A DNA stretch of 64,000 nt from Ceratocystis colombiana (lineage: Eukaryota; Ascomycota; Sordariomycetes; Microascales; Ceratocystidaceae): contig JAOSLS010000054.1 of NCBI GenBank assembly GCA_026419805.1, positions 56,680 through 120,679 on the forward strand, in the 5' to 3' direction. Position numbers and translations under genes: made by a program. Shown here in pieces: positions 1-10,447 of the stretch. Numbering within the stretch: position 1 is the first letter of the stretch; each line of letters opens with the position of its first letter. The notes beneath the pieces are model-generated. The model ran no database searches. It saw only the letters and a program-made list of their open reading frames with translations, and was not told where the DNA came from.

Positions 1-451
1 GCTATTATTAATTCAATAAGAGATTTTTCATGGAAATCTGGGCGTTGATTTGCATCAAGACTTATCTTGTGGATATGCATTTTCTAAGCTTTCCTCCGGA
101 TTTTGTCATCGGACGGCTTTCGGCAAAAGATTGGGCAGTCGGACTTTGGAGTTGCCGTAGTGTAACCCGATTAGAGTGTGTAAGTGTCCTTGAACGGAGC
201 TTAAAGCTAGAGTAATTCGGCCGCCAAAGAGTAGATTCCATCTGGAATGTCCCCTGCGCGCTCTAGCTGAGTGTACGGGATCTAATGTGACTGGGGATAA
301 ATTAACATCCGGTGCTTCTTGACCGCAGCCATATTAGTTTTTGCTTAGAGTAGGGTATAGAAACGAGGCGCAAAGTGCCAATTTCTATGCAGATACGGGG
401 CCGCGGCGCGACATTGTTGATGGGTGGAAACTAGTAGCAAAAACAGACGCT
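1..451. other. No gene seen
   Basis: No open frame here has protein-like composition or resembles anything else in the window. It precedes a decayed family promoter at 452. Confidence 0.5.
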
Positions 452-471
452 CTAAATATCCCTATGCCGCT
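452..471 (+). promoter_or_regulatory. Degraded family core promoter
   Basis: The stretch TAAATATCCCTATGCCGCT matches the box of the member at 13770 (AATAAATACGTCTATGCCGC). It lies 115 bp before an ATG at 567 that begins a family relic, the same spacing as in intact members. Confidence 0.5.
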
Positions 472-566
472 CTGTGTGGGAGCGGGCCGTTTCTTAACTT
501 GCCACCGTTAGACTTTCTGCTTTTTCTGGACTTTTTAAGTCTCTAAAGTCGAAGCATTATTTTCGA

Positions 567-1219
567 ATGATTTTGTTTTGTGTACTTGGTCTGCCGTTCT
601 TGTGGTTTATAGGCTACATAGCTAGTTCTACCTACGTTGCATAGCTTACTAAAGTCCTCTAGAATAATCCTGCCTAGGTATTGGAGTTTGGGGTTCTGGC
701 AATCTTCGAGTTTGAAACTGCAGGATCGTTGTTCCAGTTAACACCGAAACTTTAAAGATCATTTAGTAATGCTGGCCCTGGCTACCTAAAGGCTTGTGGC
801 GGTGGCCTGTCGAATGTTGTGCATTCTTTGGTGAACACTATGCCGGGATCAACGGCGGAGCAATAGTGCAAGTTGGCAGCCGAGAGTAGTCTGCAGTTCA
901 AAAGAATCATCCAAGTTTTTCGCCGCCGCTTCGAGGATGAGACGAAAGTTGAAATTGAATTTTCATAACTCGCTACTGCAAAGATGTAACTAATGTAAGC
1001 TCTGGGGTTGGGACCAATAGATAGGATCTTTGAAGATAGGATCATGGGATTGAAGACCCCCAGTACCTGTCTGCAACTGCTAGGTTAGCTATGTTATCAC
1101 GCAAGCAGGGAGAGGGTAGTGCTATAGTTGACTTGGCTGATGAGAGTATGTCTTGGTTAGCTACTGAGAACAATCCAAATGCTCTTCTGCAGAGACTGAC
1201 AGCAGCCGAAAGCGATTAA
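567..1219 (+). pseudogene. Decayed member of the array family (relic A)
   Basis: ATG 567 opens a peptide with LGLPFLWF, close to the SFCLPFPWF start of the member at 26442. Several frames then give family landmarks in the right order: GYLKACGGG near 780 (compare GYxxWxxDGGG), FSxLATAKM near 970 (compare FSxxYYxxAAKM), PIDRIFEDRI near 1015 (compare EIDRILFRTQ), and an Ala/Glu-rich tail LATENNPNALLQ ending AAESD-stop at 1217. The frame is broken by several stops and deletions, and the central KVTTI and WIVMD segments are not recognisable. At 653 bp it is shorter than the roughly 830-990 bp of intact members. Each match is weak alone; order and spacing make the call. Confidence 0.55.
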
Positions 1220-1969
1220 AACAATCGAAAAATGAGAACCATGGCTTGATTATAGTTGGGACATGGAACTCGAGGGTCGTCGCACTGTGTTGGCAAGGTG
1301 GGCTCTGATGCTGGCCCTATCTTTTGTTTATATCTCTTCGATTAGTAGTTCCAGTGTGACCGAGCTTAGGCCGTGGAATGGATAAGCTGTATAGCTTTGC
1401 AAAGAGACTCTCGAGAAGATTGTATAGGGAGTGAGCAATGGACGGCGCTTAATATATATTGGTGTTGGGTCCTCTGTTTCTATTGCTACATTGATGCTTG
1501 CTATTTGAGACATGCCGAGTACTGCTGAAGCCCCGTTATTGATTAATGTTCGATTGGGATTTCGTAATGGATGTTGCGTAGCTAGATTTGATGGCACCGA
1601 AACATCTCTCAAGAAAGTCCTGCTAACACGTAGTGAGCCCAGTATGATTAGCACAGCTTGAGCTTGACTTTGCTAGCAATGTGGAGAGGATCTGCACCTG
1701 GTCCATAAAGACTTTAGTAGAGCAAGCACCACAGACTAGGAGCATATCTCCCGGAAGTTGTGGTGAGGTCTTTCTGTGGTATGTGAATACTCAACTCAGA
1801 ATCTAGTCTGAAGCCCAATGTTAACCTGCACGATTGAAGACCGGGAAACTGTGGGGTTGGCAGCAATAGGAAAACGATGGCAGTTTACACATGGCCGTGT
1901 ACAAACTGACTAGCGCTTTGCTATCAATAGCTGCATTTGCATGCTGTTAAAGTTTTCGAGACTTTTATT
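1220..1969. other. No gene seen
   Basis: Between two family relics. A 108-codon minus-strand frame at 1328-1654 has no recognisable motif and is not called. Confidence 0.4.
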
Positions 1970-2624
1970 TCAGTGGCCTTGTCTTGGTATCTCCTCTGAT
2001 ACCTTGTGGTCCCATGCTTTGTCGACCCTAGATCTAGCCGATCCATTGTGCCTGATGTATCCCCGAGTCTTAATTTAAGAATCCCGCTAATCTTTGCTAC
2101 TTGGTGAGTCGTTTAGATCATGATTGCATGTGGCGGGAGCTTGCTGGTGGTGGCATAAGAGCCTGCCCTGACAGCTATCTCCAGGATTTAAAGCGCGTCC
2201 TCTAGTCCTCTATTGGTACTGAACACAAAGTTACTACCATCTTTGAGGATAACTCAGATATCAAGCAAATTCGCCTTGAATCCTTGCAACTGCACCAAAT
2301 CGTACTAGAAATTCGATATATGTAGAAGAGAGACTTTGAGGCAATGAAGTGGGCGATGATGGATGTGAACTAACTCGAGATGATACTAAAGCTTACCCAA
2401 AGAAAAAGAGCCACGCTCCTGAAGCGGAGTTTAGTGTTGATTCTGAGAGTGAAGAATAGAGGAAACTTTCTAAAGTCCGCTGCTACGAAGATAGGACTTA
2501 AATCGTGATGCATGTATAAGGAATCAACATCAGGGAATGATAGAGCCGATGCCAATCTTTCTGATGGACCTTCTGAGCATGACGGTGAGAATAACATGAA
2601 GATGGCAAGCATAGGCTTTAGATA
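1970..2624 (+). pseudogene. Decayed member of the array family (relic B)
   Basis: The nucleotides at 1970-2010 resemble the first codons of the member at 48716, but the start codon is lost. From 2112 the frames read LDHDxMWRELAGGGI (family HGYxxWxxDGGGI), RPLVLY, then GTEHKVTTIFEDNSD (family DTEHKVTTIFxNNLD). After a TAG they read DFEAMKWAMMDVN followed by TAA (family MxWIVMDVND), then LKSAATKI (family YKSAAKMI) near 2460. A Ser/Asp/Glu-rich tail ends at TAA 2622-2624. At least two in-frame stops and one frameshift near 2218 disable it. The KVTTIF and MKWAMMDVN matches are strong, so membership is fairly certain; the ends are approximate. Confidence 0.75.
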
Positions 2625-3933
2625 ATCATCCAGGTATCTTGCATGGTTTACGCAGGCTTGCTTCGCGATATTTGCCTGGAAGCTAGCACATACATAAACA
2701 TGCTGTCAACTGCCATCCACTCACCGCTCTACATCCCGCCTAGCAGCCACCAGTTTGATTTAGTATCATTTGAATATTTTCTAGCTTTCTCCCAGATCAA
2801 TCATCGGGTTGATAGTGATGTGATGGCATCAAACATCCTTGCTGTCATTAATTTCTCAGCACAGGTAGATGGACTTTGTCTGACGCTATCGTAGCCCGCA
2901 GTAACAAGACGGGCGTCTACAGAGACGGCTAGAACGCCCCCTCGCCAGAGCTAAAGAGAACATGAGTAGCTAGCTACTAGAGCGCTCTTGGGGCAATCAT
3001 ATACACAGCAGCCTAGTAACAAGATGCTTTCAATATGCTTCACAAACGCACGGCTAGCGCGGACTTTATGCATACCTTGCTTTTTTCTGTCTCTCTACTC
3101 TACATGATAATTTGGGTCTTGGCAGAGAAGGCAGAGAAGACAGCGATGGACACATTCGGAGTTATGGGCCACAGGCTCACAGGCTACTCTAGTTGTGACT
3201 AGATGGCTCCTCCTCTCCTGGTAGAAATGAACACTCTAGGATAACGGGATATTCAAAAGCCATAGCCATGGCTGTAGTCAAGAGAGCTGGCCTCTTCATG
3301 GATAGCCAAACAAGCAGGCTGTCCCGTACTAGTTTATCAGCCACCTCCCGAATGCCTTTCGTCCTTTCTAGGGCTCTGTCAGTGTCACTAGTCCGCACCT
3401 GGCCTCGGACTGGCTTCCTATCTATACTTGACACATGGACCCCTCCCTACCTTGGAAACTGACAACTTGGGGGTTCTATAGTGGGGCCTGTCAGCGTGCT
3501 GCAAAGCACTAACCAGTGATGCTTTTAGCGGCCAAAGCAGTGCTAATGCTACTAGTTTTTGTCAGCAGCACACCAACCACACTATAAATAAAGACGAACT
3601 AAACCGCCAATCGCTACTAGAATTAACTTACATAAAACAATCAAAACGGCATTTTTTCTTTTTTTGACTTGCATGGGATGAGCTGCTCTTATTGCTCCCT
3701 CTAGAATGTCGTCGGAAATCGGCTTGTCACATGTGTCAATGCAGCTTATGAGCCGTAAGGCCAGCCCTTAGCCCGTGAACTGAAACTTGCTATGGACAAA
3801 CGTGTGAGTCTTGTTGTTTTTGCATTGTTATCTTGCCTGAGCTTAGTCTTGTGCCCTGCTGCTTACTGGTGTTCAGCTAGGCATTGTCTAATCATAGTCT
3901 CTAGCATTACGTCTTCCATTTCGTTCGTGAGAC
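2625..3933. other. No gene seen
   Basis: Overlapping short frames on both strands at 3189-3462 mirror each other and show no domain. Nothing is supported. Confidence 0.4.
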
Positions 3934-3954
3934 AAAAAGTCTGGCCAAAGCTTT
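3934..3954 (+). promoter_or_regulatory. GGCC-AAAGCTTT upstream box
   Basis: Contains TCTGGCCAAAGCTTT after an A-run, about 470 bp before the ATG at 4423. Close copies lie at similar distances before other family members. A regulatory role is inference; shared ancestry of duplicated flanks would also explain it. Confidence 0.4.
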
Positions 3955-4279
3955 GAAGGCCCTAATCCCTAATAGCGATGACATGCGTGTGGGTTGTGTT
4001 TTCTAGAACTTCCCCTCAGGCAGCGTTTAGTCTGCCCTACCGGGGCTTGACTTTATTCCGTCTGCCGTCGTCGTGCGTTGCTCGTGGCGCATGAACGTTA
4101 CTGCAGGAGGGCAAAGACCATCATCTGGTGCCCGGCATTCTCTAGCTATTTTGTTGTTTTCCGTGGTCCCCGAGTAGGCCCCCAGGTGGGTTTCGCACTC
4201 GTTCTCAATAATCAACACAGAAGGCTAAAATGTGGAAGATGATGGCGGAGTGTGAATTAACGGCTATGAGAAGCGAAAC

Positions 4280-4289
4280 AATAAATACC
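4280..4289 (+). promoter_or_regulatory. TATA-like core promoter, member 1
   Basis: AATAAATACC, 143 bp before the ATG at 4423, preceded by GCGAAAC as in several paralogs. Confidence 0.6.
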
Positions 4290-4422
4290 GCTCTGATGCC
4301 TACCTACCCTACATGTGATCTGATGTCTTCCTGTCTTTCTATCCCCATCATTTCTTGTTCTTCACTACGTGGACTTTCTACTTGCCCCCTTTGTGCTTTG
4401 TGTCAACCGCCCATCATCCAAT

Positions 4423-5553
4423 ATGAAGTTCTCTCCTATGATGTGTTTTTGCCTGTCGTGGTCGTGTTTGAAAAATAACATGGAAAATGATGAGTCTGAT
4501 GAGCTTGTTGCGCCCGCATCTATCTCGGCTTCCATGTCTGTTGATCCCACATCTATCTCGGCTTCCACGTCTGTTGAGCCCACATCCATCTTAGCTTCCA
4601 TGTCTACTGAGCCCACAGCTATCTCGGATCCCAAGCCCACCAATCCCGATGATCCCTACTACCTATCGAGGCGCGGCTATGGCGCTTGGCATCTCGATGG
4701 CGGTGGCATCAAGGTCTATTCCGAGCGGTATGGCAACCCCGCTGCCTCCAAGCCGGTGTCCGGGCCCTACGTCAACCCCGCTGCCTCCAAGCCGGTGTCC
4801 GGGCCCTACGTCAACCCCGCTGCCTCCAAACCGGTGCCCGAGCAGTACGCCAACCCCGCTGCCTTCAAACCGGTGTTTCACGCATACCTGGACAAAGACC
4901 ACAAAGCCGTTACTATTTACAGTAACAACCTGGACCAAGAAAGCGCCAGTGAGAACAACTTAGCACCCTTTCAAATATTTAGGGCTCTTTGTTTTCAAAA
5001 GAGCATACATTACAAGACTATGGAGTTGGTTAACATGGATGTCAATGACCCGATTACCCTCACATTCATCAGAAACTACCGTAAGAGTAAGCGCCTTGGT
5101 TCTGATAGAGATATCGAAGTCACCCCAAGCCACAAAGACTGGAAAATGTTTACCAGCATTTTCTACTACGACCATGCAGTCCAAATGATTTCTTGGCTCG
5201 AAATCGATAAAATCACCATCGAGCAACAAAAACGTGAGATCCAGAGACCCGGCCATCCGTCCGCGGTTGTCGAAGTCATGATGTTCTCCTTCAAGCAGTC
5301 AGTGCCGGAGGATAAGAACATCGCTATTGATCCTATCGATCAGCATGCTGCTGAACTTGCCGCTGAGGACAACCTAAAAGCTGCTATAAAATCTGCTGAA
5401 GATGTTTCAGAAGCTGACTTCAAGACTGTTTTGGATGCTATAGCAGCAGACTCTGGCTTGTCCCCCGATGACTCCGAAATGACTAACCTGAAGGAATCTG
5501 GCTCGGAGGATGACTTTGAGTTTCCCTCAGAGTCTGCTATGCCATCCTCTTGA
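4423..5553 (+). CDS. Array-family protein, member 1 (376 aa), unknown function
   Basis: Intronless. The frame is open from 4369, but ATG 4423 is chosen because it gives the family N-terminus (MKFSPMMCFCLSWSCLKN) right after CCAAT, where paralogs have CCAAC before ATG. Order: Cys-rich hydrophobic start (1-16); a linker with three 11-residue repeats (33-65); RGYGAW near 86; four 13-residue NPAASKPV units (105-156) inserted between the RYG and VFHAYLD segments; KAVTIYSNNL; EIDKI; and MMFSFK near 288. An acidic tail follows. Oddity: the conserved Trp of the W-I-x-M-D motif is Leu (MELVNMDV, near 200). The insertion lengthens it beyond the usual 270-300 residues. Cellular role is unknown; secretion is only suggested by the N-terminus. 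Confidence 0.85.
   Translation: MKFSPMMCFCLSWSCLKNNMENDESDELVAPASISASMSVDPTSISASTSVEPTSILASMSTEPTAISDPKPTNPDDPYYLSRRGYGAWHLDGGGIKVYSERYGNPAASKPVSGPYVNPAASKPVSGPYVNPAASKPVPEQYANPAAFKPVFHAYLDKDHKAVTIYSNNLDQESASENNLAPFQIFRALCFQKSIHYKTMELVNMDVNDPITLTFIRNYRKSKRLGSDRDIEVTPSHKDWKMFTSIFYYDHAVQMISWLEIDKITIEQQKREIQRPGHPSAVVEVMMFSFKQSVPEDKNIAIDPIDQHAAELAAEDNLKAAIKSAEDVSEADFKTVLDAIAADSGLSPDDSEMTNLKESGSEDDFEFPSESAMPSS
4519..4617 (+). repeat. 33-bp coding minisatellite, 3 units
   Basis: Three tandem 33-bp units encode SISASMSVDPT-like 11-mers in the linker of member 1. All keep the frame. Confidence 0.85.
4735..4890 (+). repeat. 39-bp coding minisatellite, 4 units
   Basis: Tandem 39-bp units encode NPAASKPVSGPYV. 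The first two are nearly identical, the third ends PEQYA, and the fourth runs into the core (FHAYL). GC-rich compared with the flanks, and absent from the other members. Confidence 0.9.
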
Positions 5554-6998
5554 AAGTTTCTCTGACGTGCTCACTCAAAGAGGCGCGATAGCAAATCCAG
5601 ACTATGAATTTCTGAGCAAGACCTTTACGTATAAAACGATATCCTTTTATAGATTGAAATAGATCACTTTAATGAACCACCCTTACTTCCAAATCATATA
5701 AGCCCGAGATCCATTCACATTGGAGTATCATGACGTAGCCTAGCATTGGAAGATTACAAGAGGAGGAAACCAGAATCTGGGGCTTATACGGTTAATGTCC
5801 AGCTATAAAAGTCGATCAACACACGACTAACCACACATATTAGCCCTGGAGCTGCCAATCTCCCGAGTCCCTTTATCACTGTTGTTCAGGTGTTTATGTC
5901 TCCATCCATGCTCGACAAAAAAGCTTGTGTTTCAGGCTTACTGGACACACAGCGCGAGAGGCAACAAAATCGGACTTGGAGAGTGCCGGAAGCGTTTCCT
6001 AGAGGGCGAATTTTGCAGCGCCTCAAGGTTTTCCATCTTGAGCTTGTTTATTCCGGTTGTTTTGCCCGAGATGAGTAGTTCTTGGCGCCTGCATCCTGTA
6101 CATTGCTTGGTTTACAAAGCTCCTTGCAACGTAGCCCACATGATTCCCAAATGTAAGTTGTCTCTCCAGCCCACGCTGTGGCCATTCACAGGCCCCATCC
6201 ACGCCCGAACAGAGGCTTCTACCGAGCCAAACGGCCAGCCCTTCACATAGCTCAGCCAGCCTAAGGCTAGTTGTCGTTATTCTGCTCCATAGGCTTTGAT
6301 CCATTTATACCTTGGGCGATTCAGCTGGGTCTATGAAGAGCACGTACCAAATAGGGGAATAGGTGATCTCCGTTGCAGGCATATTTTTTGCGAGAGATGC
6401 CGAGAGTTCCGAAAACTACGAGAAGCCAGGCAGTCGGATATAGGCTGTTTTGGAGCCCGAGACGTTCTGATCATCCCTATTCCCCTGGCGAAGAGACCAA
6501 CCAAACAGTGAATGTCAGGATGTTGGGACCCTGTTCCTGTGTCTATTTTTGGCCGTATCAACATGACCCAGAGTAGCGGTCCGTCTAGACAGCGAGCAGA
6601 TGAAGTCGTTAGTAGACATATCGCTTATTTTGGCTATGGCTCTATATGCCGAAGATCCTGAGTGTGCTTCCTTCTTTGGCTTAAAACGTGCTATGTAGTG
6701 CGCTAGATGTATTACTGAAAAGGCAGGCCACTCATTAAGTAGGCCTAAATTTTACTAGCATCAGATCAGCCTAGTAGCCCTAAGCCCGATGTTTCAAGGT
6801 TCTATAATAATAGGGCTGGTTCTCTGATTTCTCCCTGGCTTCAGCTTTAACGACAGGGTCTCTCGGCTTAGGCAAGCCAGTAATTACGACTCGTGGTTTT
6901 TGTGAGGCCTATAAAAAAGGCTCTATTCCAGAGGGGTGCAAAGAGAACCAACCAAGTAAGACTGCAGTAATGAGAAAAAAAAAAAAAAAAAAAAGGGA
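5554..6998. other. No gene seen
   Basis: Several short overlapping frames at 5882-6576 lie on both strands with no conserved motif. No family landmark is seen. It ends in an A-run next to an assembly gap. Confidence 0.4.
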
Positions 6999-7008
6999 NN
7001 NNNNNNNN
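6999..7008. other. Assembly gap (10 N)
   Basis: Ten N between an A-run (6975-6994) and C- and A-runs (7011-7037). The true length is unknown. Confidence 0.95.
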
Positions 7009-7844
7009 AACCCCCCCCCCCCCCCCAAAAAAAAAAAGAATAGAAACCCCCAGAACTATAGTTTGAGTGCTATTATAGCTATAGGGCTCATCATCGTTCT
7101 AGAGTGCAGCTCAGCTGACAGCGAGGGAAGACCTTTGCTCGGCAACGTGCAGCACACCCGCCCCCGCTGTTGAATCCCGACCCATTAACTGTTTTGGAGC
7201 CTGAGCTTCGCTATTTATAGGGTCGGCTTGGCTGCGCTTGGGTATTCGTGTTTACTAGCCATTCAAGCCGATTAAGATCGGAAGCAATTCCAAGTGGAAC
7301 CTTCAAATACTCTCGCAGTTTCTACAAGGCAGGACACCTGTATCTGTGAACTTGCATGCCATTAGTCCGATTTCTAGCGCTTATCTCGTCCATGATCCCA
7401 TCCCGTCCGCATTCCTTGCCCTAGACAGGCGGAAATTGATGGCAAAACCTTGATCAACTAACTCTTCGTGGACTGTGGCTGGATGGAAGCCTACGAGCTA
7501 GCACGGATCACCAGCGGGCGGTTCGTGGGTTGGGTCTGCTGATTATTTGTTGTTTTCTGTCTGAGAACCTAAGCAGCGTCACGGACTTGTATTTATTGTT
7601 ATTTTTTCTAACTATTAGTTACAGCATGCGAGAAATTAAGAAGAAAAAAACCCCAAAGTAGAAACTCGCATTCAAAGCAGCGCAGCAGAGAAATGCTCGG
7701 CATAACCAGTGTATAGGGCTGTTCCTACACCTTCTACGCTGCCGTGATTTCCTACACGTATGTTTCCTTCTACATTCTATTTATTACGAAATTATTAGAC
7801 ATGCGAATTTTTTCTTATTGAACACCGCTCTAATGCGGGAGGGG
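7009..7844. other. No gene seen
   Basis: Low-complexity C/A runs, then unremarkable sequence up to the LTR. Confidence 0.4.
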
Positions 7845-7849
7845 CTACC

Positions 7850-8062
7850 TAACAGTAACTATTAGGAGGACGTACTGAATGTCCTATGAAGAAGAAGAAG
7901 AAGGAGAAAGAGTGATTGTTGATGATCTATCTATCTAAGTCTAGCCCGAGGAGCGGATCTCAGCCGGCTTATAGATCTATCACTATCTGATACTAACCCT
8001 AACGTTTGGGCGAACTGGATCAGGGTCAGCAATCTTGGTAACCCTGACTTAGGTTACTGACA
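7850..8062 (+). mobile_element. Solo LTR, TAACAG family (copy 1)
   Basis: A 213-bp unit running from TAACAGTA to TTACTGACA. It is flanked by a perfect 5-bp target duplication CTACC (7845-7849 and 8063-8067). It contains GGAGGACGTACTGAATGTCC, a purine-rich AGAAGAAGAAG tract and TAACCCTAACGTTTGGGCG, shared with copies at 21197, 47203 and 60149. The 5-bp duplication and lack of internal sequence indicate a solo LTR. The superfamily is not shown by this copy. Confidence 0.75.
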
Positions 8063-8067
8063 CTACC

Positions 8068-9205
8068 GAATCTGTCCACCTTGTTTGAACTATACTAAAA
8101 TCACTGCTGCTACAACCACCTCTCACAAAAAGCCCTACTAGTTCGGTGGCCATGGCTTGGGTACTCTGTATGCTTGTTATCACAGCATCTAATCTTGTCC
8201 TGAACATCATAGAAGCGCACGACTCGTATGTTTACACTAAGTGCAAAGATGTGCTCCAGAGCTTCACATCTTCAACTCCTTGCATTAGCATTATTCTATC
8301 CTCCATCTCCTTCGGGACTTTGACTGACTTGCAGTGCCTTTTGCTTAAGATACTAATTACAGAGTTGGGGACTTCTATGCCGAGCAATGTTGAGCAGTGG
8401 TCTGGCCCAAGACTCTACATATATTGGTGTCCAGCCAAAAGTTTGGCCTTGCGCTGTAGCTAAGCTGTAAGTTCCTGTATGGTCAGCCGCCGTTTTTTTC
8501 GTGATATGATGAATAGGCGGCCATCTGTATGTACAAATAGCCATAGCTATGTCTTTGAGTACCAGCCTAAAGCCCGCCAGTGCCATGGTTATTCGCTATA
8601 ATGGGTCATCCCGTTGTGATGGATCAACCCTCGGTTCTAAGGCAAGCTTTTTGATCCGAAGAATCTCGCCGTTAGATCTTTTATCACACGCTTTTTTATC
8701 TATAGGTCTCAAGATTCTTGCATTCGAATACATCGACAGCCCTCTAGAGCTAGCACCGGGCATCCGTAATGTGGTACCTTTTTACACACAACAATCAAGT
8801 GGCGTGATAAAGATGGCCACAGTGATAAGGGCCTTCTGTCCATAGTCTCAACTTATTAAGAAGCAAGTCCCTCAGGGGAAAACGTCGAAACTGACACATT
8901 GGCCGGATCGGCACCTTGGGCATTTCAACGTCGCTAGCCCGTTGCACCACGTCTGTAACCTACTGGCTGGGCGACAACTAGAAAGAAACACACAACGTTT
9001 ATTTGGGGATTACTACTGCAGCAAATCCCTACACTGAAACTGAGGGTTCCTTCTTCGCGATGTTTATAGGTCGCCTCCGTAGTTACTTGGCGCAGGAGCA
9101 TGTCTGAGATTAGGGAGATGTAATATACAGGGTCATGTCTTACACAGTTGCCTCTTGTCCATGCTCACATCTGGGCTCCAAACTTGATGGATACCGTTTG
9201 GCTCC
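8068..9205. other. No gene called; weak minus-strand coding relic
   Basis: Minus-strand frames between about 8150 and 8850 contain protein-like patches, one of them (RRPLSLWPSLSRHLIVV) faintly ankyrin-like. They are broken by stops in every frame. This may belong with the remnant just downstream. Confidence 0.2.
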
Positions 9206-9451
9206 CTATATCATACCAAGCATCTCTCTGACCTCTGCTATAAGCCAAGCTAGCAGGATGTAATATAATGCATTGTACTGGCAGAAAGTTGTTAATGTAG
9301 ATCCTAACATCATCTGTTCATCTACAAGAGTATTGGAATCCCGAAGAGAATGGATATCTTCGTCTGTCTGGTTGATATCACGGCCTATAGCCAAGCATGT
9401 CTCAAGAACACCTTGCTTTCTACCTATATATGAGGCGTACCTCAGACAGGC
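9206..9451 (-). pseudogene. Ankyrin-like exon remnant
   Basis: Read on the minus strand, the frame is open from a pyrimidine-rich TTTTGTAG acceptor (9452-9453) to a stop at 9206. It encodes LRYASYIGRKQGVLETCLA followed by IGRDINQTDED. This resembles one ankyrin unit (LxxAxxxGxxxxVxxLLxxGADIN) with several consensus positions lost. No upstream exon or further intact unit could be joined, so it is more likely debris than a gene. An unrelated fungal protein exon is possible. Confidence 0.25.
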
Positions 9452-9460
9452 CTACAAAAT

Positions 9461-10447
9461 ATGCCTACTATGCATGCTTAGGGGGTGCTGGGCTCCCCTT
9501 TGTTTTGACGGACTTACTTGCACCAATTTTGATGAGTAGATTAGGATAGACTTTGAGTTGAGTTTTAGGCCAGCCTTTGATCCAACTGGTACAATTTGAA
9601 AATTATCTGACGAGCTATGCCTTGCACATACACTCTAGCTCACACGGCTATGTCATCATCCTTACGTTCCTATGTGCAGCTGAGTATCAGCGCTAGCTAA
9701 GGGGGAAATGTGGTTCAGCCAAACTTCCATTGCTGCGGGTTTCTTGCGACAGCCTGCTGGTGACGTAGAGTGACTCCTGGGATACTTGGGGACATTATGA
9801 GAGCCATAGTCAACTTCACTGGCCGTTTCCTTTTGGCAAGCCAAGTTTACTCCCCTTCTACTAAGCTTCGCTAAAAAGAGTACATAAACTCGCAAGTAGC
9901 TACAATGTAGCACACAAACTACTCCTCTTACTGGGTGCTAGATATTCTAGATGAAGCGTAGGACACACGACAAGCGCAATACCAGAAATCAGGCGCCCGT
10001 CTGCGCTCCAGTTTACAGTCTGCCATGTCCCTGACTACAAAGACTGCGCTGTTGGATAGAAGTATATGTAGAGGATCAATCAGCAAGTCTTGAACATCAG
10101 GGTCAATCATGCGACCTCATCACAATCATAGTTTACAGCTTCAATCATTCTTTGAGCAGCTAGAGACATTTACCTGACTGCGAGGTCAATTGCAAGAGAA
10201 TAGAATGCAAATGACAGGTTGCCCAATTGTTATCAAGATAGTCTGCAGGCATAACCTCACCATATGATGTCTATGGTGTTTCTTAGATCGAACTGACCAA
10301 TGAACGAGAAAACGTCTTTTGGGCACTCTTCAGATCAATAAATCGCCGCTACAAAGACACAGGTACGAACGCAATCTAGTTCACCACTGCTTCGGGAATC
10401 AGATCGAGGTAAAAAGAGCATTATCATCCATCTTCTTCCGCTGGATA
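9461..10447. other. No gene seen
   Basis: Minus-strand frames at 9662-9913 and 9928-10110 have plausible composition but no motif and no partner exon. Confidence 0.35.

Noticed and set aside
3189..3462. Mirrored open frames on both strands
   Set aside because: No motif on either strand, no splice or promoter signal; likely chance.
4649..4963. Overlapping plus and minus frames over the 39-bp repeat of member 1
   Set aside because: Shadow frames kept open only by the GC-rich repeat.
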